From: Aralia elata
Lineage: Eukaryota; Streptophyta; Magnoliopsida; Apiales; Araliaceae
DNA length: 64,000 nt
Direction: 5' to 3'
NCBI GenBank assembly: GCA_034770075.1
Contig: CM068382.1
Coordinates: forward strand, 4,868,001 to 4,932,000
A model generated the notes under the pieces. It was not told the origin of the DNA and did not search any database. It saw only the letters and a program-made list of their open reading frames with translations. The number at the start of each line of letters is the position of its first letter. Position 1 is the stretch's first letter. Shown here in pieces: positions 11,540-24,621 of this stretch. A program made the position numbers and the translations under genes.

Positions 11540-14500
11540 ATGTTGGAGGATTTACAATATGACCACCCTTCCAAAGTTTTCCTTGGCGTTCGGTTTGTTC
11601 TACTTGGGTTCGACCCCATAACCAAACCCAAGGTATCTCTATCTAAAATTAGTTATTTCCCCTTTAAAAAAAAACAAATATTTTATTTTTTTCGTTAAAT
11701 ACTTTTAATCTTATTCTGTTGGTTTCGATTGACTGTGCTGGAATGAGTAATTTAACAGTGTTTCATTTTTAGGTTTTGTCTAAACTTGTTGATGGTGGTG
11801 GAGTTGATGTTGGTCGGTATGGTCCAATTTGCACTCATGTCATTGTTGATAAGCTGATTTATGTAATTTACCATTCATCCCTATGCTATTATACTTAAAA
11901 TTTTGTTTTTGTTTTTTTGGGTAACAAATTTTGGTTTTTGTTTTTTTGGGTAACTTTATTTCAGTTTTTTTCTTAAAATTTTTTTTGTCCTTATTCTGAT
12001 TTGTATGTATATAAATGATTTTCACTAGTGGCAAAGGTTGGTTTTCTAACAGGATGATCCCATATGTGTTGCTGCTCGAAATGATGGAAAGACATTAGTC
12101 AATGGCTTATGGGTTGCTCACAGTTTTGATGTGGGAATGCCCGTTGATCCCACATCTGTAAGTTTTTCTATCAATTTACTTTTACTGTCTTGCTTTGAAT
12201 TCCTAAGTGAAGTTTGAAGCACCACTAAGAGATCCTATGTTTCTATTTATTGTGCAGTATTTTCCCCTGATGTTTACTTTTCAAGATCCCAACTTTCCAT
12301 TTTTGTCCATTTTCCCCTGATGCAAAATAATTTAATTGCTTCAATGGCATATGCTAGTATATTAAGTTGGCAAGCTCCTAAATTCCAAATCCCTTTTTTA
12401 GTTGTTTTAGTTTTTCTTTTTTTAAAAAAAATAAATGGCAAGTAAGAAAGTAAATAAAGAAGAAAACTTACCAGTGTTGCCTATGATATTTTATTTAACT
12501 CGCTTATAATTTTCATTTCCAGTTTGGAACATGATGATTCTATTATTGCAAAATAGTTCAGATTGATCCATGCATGGTCAGGTCTTAACTTTGTATTTGT
12601 TTTCTGTTGGTATTTGCCTACTTAAATGCTTAAATTTAGTCCAAGTTATTTATCAAGTAGTTGTAATTATGATCTTCTAACTTTTGGCTCCCAGCCATAA
12701 GCAGTGATATTTGCTTGAGGGTATCTTTTGCTTTTTGCTTCTCTATTTAACACATTTTTGCTTGTGTCTCCAGATTATGTACAGACCTCTTAGAGATTTG
12801 AAAGGAATTCCTGGTGCCAAGTCTCTAGTTGCATGCTTGACTGGATACCAACGTCAAGATCGAGATGACATTATGGTCTGCAGCTACCAGTTATATTTAT
12901 AACTATATTATTATAATAAAACATTGTAAATCATCTCTGACCCTTATTAATTATGATCTCGTGGCATCTTACTATTAGTTCTGTTTTCCTACCCAGACAA
13001 TGGTTGATTTGATGGGAGCAAACTTTTCAAAGCCATTGGTTGCAAACAAAGTTACTCATCTTATCTGCTACAAATTTGAAGGTATGTTATCATTCTATTA
13101 TTTGCACAAATAGAACATTGGAATGGGATTCTGAATCCTGATGTGTTTGTTATTTGGCATGTGTGATATGTTTTTCTATAGTCTTAATTTAGTTTATTCA
13201 AATTTTCCTTTAGCAGTTAAGTAGTCCTTCTATATACACAATGTTCGAAAAAGCGTTCGAGGCGTGCGCCTTGAAGCGCGCCTCGTAGCGAGGCGGAAGA
13301 GGGCTGTAGCGAGGCTTAGGCTTTAGGAGAAAAAACAGAGGCTTGGGCTTTTTTGGCTGAGGCGTGCGCCTCGTTGCGTTGCGCCTCAAGGCGTAACAAG
13401 GCGTAAGCCTGCCGCTGCCGCCTGCCGCTGCCGCCTCCCGCCTCTTGCTGCTGCCCTTCGCTGCCGCCTTATATCCCCTTAAGGGTTTTGTTCCTTGCGT
13501 TCTTTTTGTTTGGAGTGTGGAGTCCCTAGTACGTATTTTTTTTTGAGAGGGAGAGAGATGGACCAGATCTGTTTTTTTGTGAGAGAGAGAGATGGACCAG
13601 ATCTGTATGTAGTTGAAACAAAATATCTTCTGGAAAATTACAGTTAGGTACCCTATAGTTTTTATATCTTTCTAGTTTAGTCCCCCTAGTTTTATAAAAT
13701 TTTACAAATACCCTTTGAAATTTTACACATCAGTCCCTGAATTTTTATTTTATTTCATTTCAGCCCCTGAAGTTTCAGTGGTTTCAGTTCAGCCCTTATT
13801 TCTTTATACTTTCTGCACTTAAGTCCCTATAGCAAGTTAAAAAAAAGTATATATTTTTATTTGCAGGAACCATGGTAAATGCCGGGGAAATCAACGCCAA
13901 ACTTGATAATATATTATGTTGTTTTGATGTTTTGTAATGATACATTAATGTGACGTTGGTTATTTATGTCTTTTATGACCTTAATTATAATGATGGATTA
14001 TTTTATGATTTTATTAGCATTTTTTTATAATTTTTTGGGGACTTTTAGGTTTTCTAATCGAGGCTTACGCCTCGCTCCGCCTCGAGGCTTACGCATCGCC
14101 TCGTCCAGAGAAAAACGCATCGTACCGCTTTTAGCTTTTTCGAACATTGTATATACATATATTAGTAAAATTAGTATAGCGTCATTTTCCCTATTTTAAT
14201 CAGTTCTGTAAGTTGTTCTTTTATTAACAACTTCCTATTGGCTTGTTGAGAACCTAAAATTTTGGACCAAATCTTACTTCAAGTCATTTTTTGGTCCATT
14301 GGTTTTGCGTTGTTGCACGTCTTAGCTGCGATATGATGGTACACATCTTCCCTGTGAGTTATATTACTCCAGGGGAGGGTATGTTATGCACTTTGTCTGG
14401 TTTGTGATTTCTCATCCTTTATCATACTTGCTATTGTGAAAATAACTATGGTATATGAATTCAAGTTGTCTATAGTGTATGTTATCTTTTGCAAGACACA

Positions 14501-17500
14501 CTATACTGCTGAAGTTCTCTGTTATCTAGCAATTGGTTTATTGTATTAACTAATTAGCTGTATGTCATAGAAGTTTCTCTATAAATAATGAATTTTTATA
14601 ATGGTCAACTACGCGACTTCAGTTCATCTACCTATCTCTTGCCCAAAATTTCTAGAATGTCATGAATTTATGGTTTACATATGATTATATAATGTAATCA
14701 TGTATTTAAGCTGTATTCAATGTAATCAGACAACTTTCATTCTGATAGGTGAGAAGTATGAGCTTGCCAAGAAAATGAAGAAGATAAAGCTTGTCAATCA
14801 TCTGTGGTTGGAAGATTGGTATGGCTTAAGTATCTCTCTCGTGCTTGTTTTTGTTTGCATGTTTCACTTTTCATTCTTCAAGCATTGTGGCGTGCTTTGT
14901 ATGGCTAACCATCTACTTTTAAGTTAATTGCGGAACGCATGTTACTTGCTTCTTCCCATCCTACTGGAAATCTCTATGAACTGACCACCATCTTTTTGTT
15001 GCAGTTTAAAGGCTTGGGAAATTCTTCCAGAAGCAGATTATAATAAGAGGTGAGAATATACTACATGTTTTTTGATTTTATTGATATTTACATTTAAATA
15101 CCCCCTTCCGTCCTAGCGTCCTGCAATTTCCCTCTTGTTCCTTTCGAAGGTGTGCCTTTGCAAATGACCAATCTCTCTCTCTCTCTCTCCATATTTATAT
15201 TTATTTATTTATCAATATATCATCTTACAGTGGATATGAGTTGGAGGAGTTGGAAGCAGAAGCTAAAGATTCTGATGAAGAAACAGACATTGCTCCAAAG
15301 CAATTCCAACTCCCGAATCCCAAGCAAGAGTTACAAAGAAATCAGCTTGATTCAAGTGCATCTAGAGATTTATCAAATGTTGTCTGTACTAATGACATGG
15401 TATTTGCCAATGGAAAAGATAGAAAATCTGATCAAGATCCAAACCTCCCTGAAATTCATATTAAACATCCTCAAGTGCTTGATTCTTGTGATGCTAGAGC
15501 TTTTAGGGATGTTAGTTGTGTCGAGCTAGTTAAATCATGTGACAGAAAAATAGTTCCTGCTGCAATTGGTAATGGCTTGGCTTCTACTTCTGGAAGTGAG
15601 AGATCTCCTCATTCTGATGCAAGCAAATTAAGCCCAAAAAGTTACTCAAGGAAAACCCCACGGGAAACTACACCCAATATGTACTTGGGGGAAATGACAG
15701 ACAACTTGAACACCGCTCCAACAGTAAATGCAGGTAAATTAAATGTGAGTTGCTTTGACATTTCCTTAATGACTGAACAACTGAAGGATGGAACTGATAG
15801 TGATTTGAAGATTCCCAAGGAAACTGTGTCACATCATGAAGAGCAAACTAGTACATTAGATGAAAAGCAGAAGATGGATGTTTCTTGTGGTAGCTCCAAA
15901 TCGCAAAAGGCAGGCCAGAAATTGAAAGCACACATCTCAGAAGGTTTACTAGAGATGCACGGAAGTGAATTGTTGGAACCTTCGTCTTGGATAAGTGATC
16001 CAACTGAGACAAATAATTGTCTCTCCAACAATGTTGCCCATTCTTCAAGTCTGACTGCTGCTTTGAATTCGCCACAGAGATCCCCAGCTAATATATCAAA
16101 ATATCAGTCTTCAAGTGTTGGCAGGAAATCACCGACTTGTTGTACACCTGTCTTGAAAACTGTCAACTCAGAGATCAGTCAAGATGGCAATTTGGAAAAG
16201 GCACTTCAAACGTCTTCTGCGGGATCTAAAAAGGCCAGCTTGGCCAGCAAGCCTGAGAACATGGATGTTGTAAATAAACAAGAACATGCCACTGGTGAAG
16301 CTCCGAAGATTTCATCTCCCAGAATGAAGATTTCGTCTCCCAGAAGTAAAAGATTAGAGATTGAGAAATCCAATGGTTCTTCTAACTTGAGCTTTCATGC
16401 TGATGCACATTCAACACCAACTACGAGGAAGATGTTTTCTAGAAAATCTTGCGGTAAGGGTAAAACAAATCTTAATACAAATCTGAAAGGTTCTCTTTAC
16501 GTGAATAAAAGTGCCTCAGAAGATGATCCTGCAATCTCTTTAAATTTAGGAGAAGAGACTGCAGGCCATGAGAAGCTTGAGATGGTCTCTCCAGAAGTTA
16601 ATCTAAATACAGAAATGGAGGCAGAGACATATGATGTTTCACAATCTAGAAACAAAGTTCAGCAGAAGTCTATGTCAATGGATGATGAAACTGAAGCTCC
16701 AGAGGAAGAGGAAAATGAGGTCAGAGAAACAGCTAGAGAAGAGAAATATGGAGAAGTTGAACCAGACATTATAGGGGAAGAAGATAAATCAGAAGACCTG
16801 CAGACAAATAAAACCTCATTGGGAGTGCATAGTCATAGCACGTCATCTGGCGAAGATACAGGCGCTAAACAGAACAAGGCCAATTGCGGTAAGAGAAAGC
16901 TTGGTGAATCAACCCGTATGCCAAAAGCGGTGAAGAACATAAGTAAAGGGAAAAGACAACCTTTAAGTAAAATCAAGAAAACAACTATTCCTTCAGAGGC
17001 TTCAGAGGACAAGGAGGAAAATGAGGTTCAGGAGGCAGTTAATGAAGAGGCCTACAGAGAAGTTGAACCAGACGTAGAAAATGTAGGAGCAGAAGATAAA
17101 TCAGAAGCATATAAAACTGATTGTAATGCATTGGGAGTGGATAGTCATAAAACATCTGGTGAAGACAAAGATGGTCCTAAACATAAAAAGGTAACTTGTG
17201 GTAAGAGAAAGCTGGGGGAATCAACCCATATGGGTAATGAGGTGAGGGAGAACATAAATGCAGGGAAAAAGTGCAGTAAAATAAAGAAAAGATTGGGTCC
17301 TGTTTCAAAGTTAACAAATTTGAAGGAAGCAGTCAATGAGGAGGCTGAAAGTGAAAAGAATGAGGGGAGCATTCCACATCTGGCAGGTAAGACGAAGAGA
17401 AATGAATCTACAAATAAGTTGGATAAATCTATGGAAGTGGAGAAAGAAAATAGGCCAATCCACACTGAAGATCAAAACGTGAGTCATGGTAAAAAGCAGG

Positions 17501-19135
17501 TAGGAAAATTGGCGTCTAATAAATCATCTAGTAAAATTGATATGGAGGCCAGCAAGTCAAATCTTGACAGAGTACAAGTGCACGGGCCCTCAAAATCTGA
17601 ACCGGCACAGTTTATACTGACTGCGCATAAGCTGCAGAGAAAAGAGTTTCAGCAGGTAATAAGGCGGTTGAAAGGGAAAGTATGCAGAGATTCTCACCAA
17701 TGGTCATATCAGGCAACACATTTCATTGTCGCTGATCCAGTTCGCAGAACAGAGAAGTTTTTTGCTGCTGTTGCATCTGGAAGGTATATTCTTAGCTGAT
17801 CCATTGTTTTGGCTTTCTCACTTTGCTTGTTTATTATCCAATGTAGCACTTCAGACTGAAATGAATGTACCCTCTAGCTGATTTTGCTTGCAGTTGCCTT
17901 GACACTATGTTTGGTGATTCAATGCCAAGCTTTGGAATTGGAGTTGAAAACACATTTCCAATTCCAAAGCCAAAGCTTGGAATTGAGTTGCCAAACATAG
18001 CTTTAATTGATTCATACGTATTCAGCAAATTTGAACTAACGTATTCTGTTTCTGTAAATTGATTCTCCTTCACTTGCAGGTGGATTTTGAAGACTGATTA
18101 TCTAATTGATAGTAGCCAGGCAGGAAAATTCTTGGCAGAGGAGCCTTATGAGTGGCATAAGAGTGGCCTAAGCGAAGATGGTGCTATTAACTTAGAGGCT
18201 CCAAGGAAGTGGCGCCTCCAAAGGGAAAGAACTGGTCATGGTGCCTTCTACGGAATGAGCATTATCATATATGGGGAATGCATCGCCCCTTCTTTGGTAT
18301 GCTCTTTGATTTGACTTTTCGTAGTCTTGTCATTCTAATGCTGGTTTTGGGACATATGTTACTGTATAAATAGAATAATTAAGTATACTTTCTTCATAGT
18401 AGCATGTTATTTATTTTCTGGACCTAAGGATTAAGAATTAAGACCCTCTAATTCTAGTTGCTTTAAATTAGGTATTTTAAATGGTTAGTTATGGTAAAAT
18501 TATGTCTTCACTTTTTCAAAATACAGGATACTCTCAAGCGTGTTCTAAAGGCTGGAGAGGGAAAGATATTGGCTACTTCTCCCCCGTACACTCGATTCTT
18601 GGAGTCGGGGGTTGACTTTGCAGTTGTCAGTCCTGGCATGCCACGTGTTGATATGTGGGTCCAAGAGTTCTTAAGACATGAGATACCCTGCGTTGTAGCC
18701 GATTACTTGGTGGAGTTTGTCTGCAAACCTGGTCACTCCCTTGAGAGACATGTTCAATATAACACTCATGCTTTGGCGGAAAAGGCATTAAAAAACCTGG
18801 TGAACCGATCTGAAGCAATTGTTGGACTGGTGACACCACCGAGTCATGGTGGTGATAGCGATATACCATGTCATGAGGTAATGACACCACCGAATGATAG
18901 TGATGTACCATGTCAAGTCTGCGGGTCACGTGACAGAGGAGAGGAAATGCTGATTTGTGGCGATGAAAGTGGTTCCACTGGTTGTGGCGTTGGCACACAT
19001 ATTGATTGCTGTGATCCTCCTTTGGCCGATGTACCCGAGGAAGACTGGTTTTGCACCAAGTGTAGCGAGAGTAAAAGTAGCATGAAACCTTCAAAGAATG
19101 CTAAGAAAAGGACCCATGTATCAAAGAGGAAGTGA
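11540..19135 (+). CDS. BRCT/PHD-finger nuclear protein (At4g02110-like)
   Basis: Ten exons read from GT-AG sites: 11540-11632, 11773-11862, 12053-12157, 12774-12875, 12997-13081, 14749-14818, 15005-15049, 15231-17783, 18080-18296, 18527-19135; 3969 nt, 1322 residues. A BRCT pair occupies about residues 10-185 (LLGFDPITKPK, VNGLWVAHSFD, VTHLICYKFEGEKYELA, HLWLEDC). A long charged, Ser/Lys/Glu-rich linker fills exon 8. A second BRCT pair follows (THFIVADPVRRTEKFFAAVA, GRWILKTDYL, about residues 1005-1190). A PHD-type Cys/His finger (CQVCG...CCDPP...WFCTKC) lies at about 1248-1293, and a basic tail ends the protein. Length and domain order fit the plant family of At4g02110. BRCT pairs bind phosphorylated partners in DNA-damage and chromatin complexes and PHD fingers read histone tails, so a nuclear role is inferred. 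A hAT element sits in intron 5. AATAAA at 19236-19241 is a candidate poly(A) signal. Confidence 0.92.
13231..14157. mobile_element. Non-autonomous hAT transposon in intron 5
   Basis: The element spans 13239-14149 (911 bp). It has a perfect terminal inverted repeat CAATGTTCGAAAAAGC and an 8-bp target duplication TATATACA (13231-13238 and 14150-14157). An 8-bp duplication plus CA-starting termini is diagnostic of the hAT superfamily. Both subterminal regions are crowded with GAGGCGTGCGCCTC / GAGGCTTACGCCTC-type words, typical of transposase-binding clusters. No transposase frame is present. Confidence 0.9.
17904..18003. repeat. Short foldback in intron 9
   Basis: CTATGTTTGG...CCAAGCTTTGGAATTGGA pairs with its reverse complement ending CCAAACATAG. 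The arms are about 45 bp with one 6-bp size difference. It may be a tiny MITE or a hairpin left by one; no clear target duplication was found. Confidence 0.6.
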
Positions 19136-19651
19136 AATCTCTTCTAATTTATATCTTTTTTGGGTACAAGTATGTTTTCATCTCAGTATTGTACATTTGA
19201 CTGCAGCCAGACTAGTAAAGTTTCTTTTGGTTGGAAATAAAGCTCGTTACAATTGACATAGTGTGTAAATGTTTGGCTTTGAGAACAGGGCACTTAAAAG
19301 GGTGATTTTCTTTATACTGAATATTTTGCTATTGGAATTAAACACATACATTGTGCGCTTAAATTTCATATTACCAGCTCACACCGGCTATACTGTGTCT
19401 TGTGTGAATTTTCATGCTACAAAACTTATACTTCTTTGTCTTGCAAAGAATGTTTGCTCTGAAGTTATTGTGTATCTCGCAAAAGTTGACCCCCTTTTTT
19501 TTCTTTTTTTTTTAGTTTAAACAAACACATTTTTTGCCGAGATTTGAATTTTCACTCTCTTGGTACACAAGAGATGGGGATAACCATCGGTACATATTAT
19601 GGTAAGAGCATTTTAAGGGTAATGTTGATTTTTTTTTTCCATAAATTATTA
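19136..19651. other. 3' UTR of BRCT gene and spacer
   Basis: Likely 3' UTR with AATAAA at 19236-19241, followed by AT-rich sequence. Nothing else recognised. Confidence 0.4.
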
Positions 19652-19908
19652 TTCCATCCGTCCTAAATTAATTGCTCGGTTTTAACTTTTTAAAGTCAAA
19701 TTGACTATTTTTAGAATTAATAATTAAGCATATATAAATATATTTTTAAAATTATAAAAATTGGGATTAGTAATAAATTGTATATACTTTCTTTTGGTTA
19801 TAATCTTTTCACCTATATTTTAGCAGAAATAGTAAAAAGATTAGTTTTAAAAATGGTCAATTTGACTTTAAAAAGTCAAAATGAGCAATTAATTTGGGAC
19901 AGAGAGAG
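19652..19908. mobile_element. Stowaway-like MITE (Tc1/mariner)
   Basis: 257 bp with TA at each edge. Termini TTCCATCCGTCC and CTCTCTCTGTCCC (reverse strand) resemble the Stowaway consensus CTCCCTCCGTCC. A second 257-bp copy lies at 61050-61306 with the same internal AGTCAAATTGAC-type words. Confidence 0.85.
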
Positions 19909-21529
19909 TAACTTCTATAAATTTGGTTTTCTTAAGTCGGTCAAATCATCATAGGAATGTACATGTTTGCCCTTTCATTTTCAGTAGCCTGGTTGATTGT
20001 TGGCAATGTGCTTCGGGGTTGGGATTGGAGTAAGAATGTAGTTCAAATTCTAAGAAATGTACCAAATTCAGTATGTAGGGAATGAAGTACAAAAACCAGA
20101 AGTAATAATAAGTACTTATTGTACCTAAAAGTTAAATAGACACTTGTTTTCTTATACGTATACACTCCCTCGCCTAACAAGAAGACCCTCATTCGCAAAA
20201 TTTGTAAAATTTAAATACGTATTCGCTCTTAAAAAGAACAAGTTGTTAGTTTAGTAGCGATGACATAATAATAAAATTAAGATGACAAATATAAAAATAT
20301 TATGTTATTTAATACTAATATTATTGCAAAAGAAGACTATTTTTATGAGATAAATAAAATTTATAAATGAGACTCTTCTTGTATAACAAAATCATTTATT
20401 TTGTGGTATATTGTATGATGAAAGGTTTTCAGTCTTTTATGCAAGCATTTCTTCAATTTAATCTTTATGTAAGTTGTGCTTGTTCTACATCCCTTTTTCA
20501 TTTTTTTCTTTTTTTTTGAAAGGAGGGCAAAGCCCAGAGCCCCAGACAATAGGGTACAGACAATATCTAAGATTGAAACTCCGGCTACATCTCTACTAGT
20601 CCACGTTCTACTTTCTTTTTTATAGGATGATTAGTTTTCTGAAATCTTTCAGTATTTGGGCCAAGCCTTAGCTTAATTAAAAGTGAACTCAAGGTTGGGC
20701 TAAATCTTTTGGGTCCATTTGTATATCTTTCACTTCTAGGAGTAATTGATTTTTGCACGACTTTAAGATGAGTTCAAAATATATTTATTTAATAAAATAT
20801 TATTAATATACTTTGTTATCAAAAATTAATACTTTACATGTATATTATGAATGAGTTTTCTGAAAATTCATGCACACACAAACAAATCCATTAAATATAA
20901 ACAAAGGGAATAACATTCTTTCAATCGCAATACAATCCATTATTTGATTACTCTATAGTTTAAGAAAGAAAATATTTGACTAAATTTGAATATTATACCT
21001 TCCATTACGTCGTTTGAAACCAACCAAATTGAAACTAATAACACTAACAACGATAAAATAAAATAAAAATTAAAACGAAATTTTTTTTTTTGAATTATTC
21101 AAAAAATTACGATTGAAAATATTAATAATAGTAGTTTAAATTTTTATATAAATATTTTAAGTATTTCACAGGTTTTGATACGAGACTAAGATATTACATT
21201 TAAAAACTGTGTTATGAGTTAAATAAATTAAGTTTAAAATAAATTATTATTAAATAAATAAAATTTTAAAATAAATTTAAATTTTTAAATGCATCAAATA
21301 TTAATTAATCAAACCTACACTATATATTATCATATACCTTAAAATACTGTATTTGTGATGATATATGCATGTGAATCGTGATGAAAGATGAGAAAAGTTG
21401 AAGCATCAAGATCTGACCGAAAATTGACAGATCAATTGTTGAAACGAATTTTTTTCAACAGTAGTAATTAAACTTGCTGAAAAGTCTGACTACTTATGCA
21501 ATTGTCAAATCTTTCAACTTCCAAACTTA

Positions 21530-21556
21530 TAATAATAATAATAATAATAATAATAA
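21530..21556. repeat. (AAT)n microsatellite
   Basis: About nine uninterrupted AAT/TAA units. Confidence 0.9.
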
Positions 21557-22861
21557 GGCATATTTAATTGAGGTCTTGTAGATGTTGTTAGCACGTGCTA
21601 AGATGTTCTCAAATGGAGTGTTCTAATTTGTGAAGTGAAGACAAATATTACTGCTCCAGCTAAAGGGAGAATACATGTTCTCAACCACTCCAATTCTGTT
21701 TTTCTACTAGTGGTACTAGTATTTTACATTTTTTCTACCACTTCCTTATATCTAATTTAGATTACATGTTTTGTTTTAATTTGAACAATGTCTCAAAATT
21801 TTATCATTTTTTTATTGGAATATTAAGAGTATTTTTGGACATACTTATGCGTTAATCGAGATTAAATTTCTCTTCAGACGACTTTAAAGACGTACTCCCA
21901 TATCAGTCTGGTATAGATTTCACTTGAGCGCTAAATTCAAGATTCAAGATCACAAAATCAAGAAAGAAAGTAACAATTTTAACAAATGATAAATTGGAAT
22001 AATTTTCTTGAGAGACAAATACAACTAAAAAGTAACAAAGAATTGTGAATTTAGAGCTAAAATGATCCACCAGCAGCAGCAGCGGAAAGAGAGAGTAAAG
22101 TAAATGCACATGATTCGATCACATGGTATGGCTGGCTTCATCATATCTGACCACTATTTATCCTCTTAATTTCCTATATATGTTTCCCAACAGACAAACA
22201 TCACCTGTTATTTCATCCATCTCCCCTATTCTTTACCCTATTCTTACTCTAACCCCCCAAATTCTCTTATTTTTTCGCTCCCTTATTCTGCATCATTTTT
22301 TCCATTCTTTTTCTTCTATTTTCTTTATTGTGATGTGACTTGTATCCTTATCTGTCACAGTTGTTTTTTTCATTTGAGAACTTATATTATTACAATTTAA
22401 TTTGAAAAAAACATTTCATGGTAGGGGTCTCGAAAAAATTTACTTTTTTCATCTAACACCTTAATTAATTCCGGCAAATTGATTTGTTCAAAATTTAGTC
22501 TCAGGAAAAAAACTTGAACTAGTAATCTAGATTTTTTTTTCACAAGTCTTTACCGGTTGAGTTATTAAGCCAAGGATATATGATCATAAGACAATTGATA
22601 GAACAAAATTATATACGACATTTGCAAGTGTGAAATCATTTGAATTCAATCAATAAACATAAATTATATATATATAATAACGGCATAGTTATGGAACTAG
22701 TTGATAATTTGACTTGAAAAATGTCTGAACTGCACATGACATGCAGTTTTTTGTCAAACTGATGACTTGTGCAAGCAATTTTGATACAAAACATTAAAGA
22801 GGATCTATATTCTATATATACAGCTCTGAATTAATCCATTGAAAATTGGACATTGTCCCGC

Positions 22862-22888
22862 TATATATATATATATATATATATATAT
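22862..22888. repeat. (TA)n microsatellite
   Basis: Thirteen or so uninterrupted TA units. Confidence 0.9.
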
Positions 22889-23014
22889 TGTGATATCATG
22901 ATCAGGGTTAGGATTATTCAACATACGAAACAAAAAATAAAATAAAAAGAGGGAAAAGATAGAGAATAATTATATTGCCACAATGTGAACGCAAAACAAG
23001 AGAGAGAGAGAGGT

Positions 23015-23053
23015 ATGGCAATGGCAATGGCAATGGCAATGGCAATGGCAATG
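23015..23053. repeat. (ATGGCA)n hexamer microsatellite
   Basis: Six or more units of ATGGCA in tandem; the repeated Met-Ala frame it creates is a by-product. Confidence 0.9.
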
Positions 23054-23666
23054 GGGTGTGGTAGTCCATACCATACCATAGCAGAGATTAAAAGTTGTTC
23101 CCCTCGTGAGGAAGCCCTTTTCTTTAGCCACAAGGAATTAAAAAAATGCCTTGAAAAGTTTATGTATCTATTACGATAACAATACTTTAATATATACTCC
23201 AACAACAGATTATGAGAATAGAATACTTTAATAAATGGGGCAGGCATAAAATTAAAGTAAGGGGATTCGTCAGGTTGAGAATTACTAAAAGATATACTTC
23301 TGACTTTTGCTTATATATATACTTTTTATTATCTCCTCGATCGATCTGTTCTCTCATGCACACCTACCTACTATCAAAGAATAGAATATTGGAGTAGAAT
23401 ACTTCTACACTTTAATACAATTAATTGCTTTAATTTTAGAGCAAGAGACTGTGATGTCAAGCCATGTTTCCTTTCCACCTTTCCCCCAACTAACACTCCT
23501 CCATTTTTCACATTTGTTTGGATTTAATTTTATATTCCCTAAATTTCAATTCAAAGAAAGAGTCGCATTTATAAAAATTTGTAAATATTAAATATATATA
23601 TATATACATATATGGGTTCCAATCCGTGGCAACCGGTTGCCACGGGTACTATTCCAGCAACCATAA

Positions 23667-24385
23667 TCTACACCCAGGGGCGGATCTATTTGGAGGGCAG
23701 CATAGGCAGCTGCCTATGCTGGATTTTTTCCCCATGCTTGAGTTTTTTTTTTTTTTTTTTTTATAGGTATAGTAGTAAGGCAGAATTTATAAATTAATAA
23801 ACTTAAGGGGGCAGATTAATAAAAAAATTAAATTCGATGTATTAAAAGGAAGCAAGTCCATACTAATCTAATTCTACAAAGTACAAAGTAAATTAGTAAC
23901 TGATGTATTAAAAGTTAAACTCGATTTATTAAAAGAAAATAAGTTCATGCGTTGATTATGTTTTCAGTAAAATTTAGTTTAATCAATCTTAATATCTTTT
24001 ATCTCTTTTTGTATATTTTTTGGGTGGCAGAATGATTGTTTTTTACATATAGTGAAATGAGAATGAAATAATTTATGGTTAATTTGGATAATTGGATGTA
24101 TGCTTTCGGATTTCTTATGTGTTGTTACTTGATTTTATTTGAATATAGAAAGCAAATTTTGTTTGAGGTTTTATACATACAATTGAAATTGTAAGTGTTT
24201 GGAAAAATCATTCAAGTTGAACTATGAAAGTAATCGAAGCAAGTTTTTAAATTCTATCTAAATGTTTATTTATTTTGAAATTTCTTTTTATTTTAAGTAA
24301 TGATTTATAAATATTTATTTATTGTATATTATAGAATTATATATTCGTTGCATAAAATAATTGGTCTCAAAGGGTTGTTGACTTG

Positions 24386-24435
<50 letters not shown>

Positions 24436-24621
24436 ATATATATGTTATTACTTGTTATATTAACAATATTGTAACCAAATACATGTTTTACGTATATAAC
24501 TGGCCGAAAAACACAAAATTATCTAAAAAAAATGGCTCGGGGCGCAGCCCTCGAACCCCCGCCAAATCACCAAAATCCGCCCCTGCTGGCTTTCTTTTCT
24601 AGATCCGCCCCTGTCTACACC
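23667..24621. mobile_element. Nested non-autonomous hAT transposon
   Basis: The element spans 23675-24613 (939 bp). Terminal repeats CAGGGGCGGATCTA and complement are perfect over 14 bp, and the 8-bp duplication TCTACACC lies at 23667-23674 and 24614-24621. It interrupts the left arm of the Mutator-like foldback, whose intact counterpart in the right arm reads GGTGTAGATTATGG. It is AT-rich, contains a (TA)n run at 24387-24427 and has no transposase frame. Confidence 0.92.
24387..24427. repeat. (TA)n microsatellite inside hAT element
   Basis: About 20 uninterrupted TA units. Confidence 0.9.

Larger units (their letters stand above)
19909..23604. other. AT-rich intergenic region
   Basis: No convincing gene. 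It contains an (AAT)n run at about 21530-21556, a (TA)n run at 22862-22888 and an (ATGGCA)n hexamer run at about 23015-23053. Short frames have no recognisable domains. Confidence 0.5.

Noticed and set aside
14700..14927. Separate small gene on the plus strand
   Set aside because: Part of it (14749-14818) is exon 6 of the BRCT/PHD gene; the rest is intron read-through.
18627..19094. 155-residue minus-strand frame
   Set aside because: It is the antisense shadow of the last BRCT/PHD exon.
23612..23797. 61-residue plus frame
   Set aside because: It spans the terminal repeats of the foldback element and the nested hAT, so it is not a gene.
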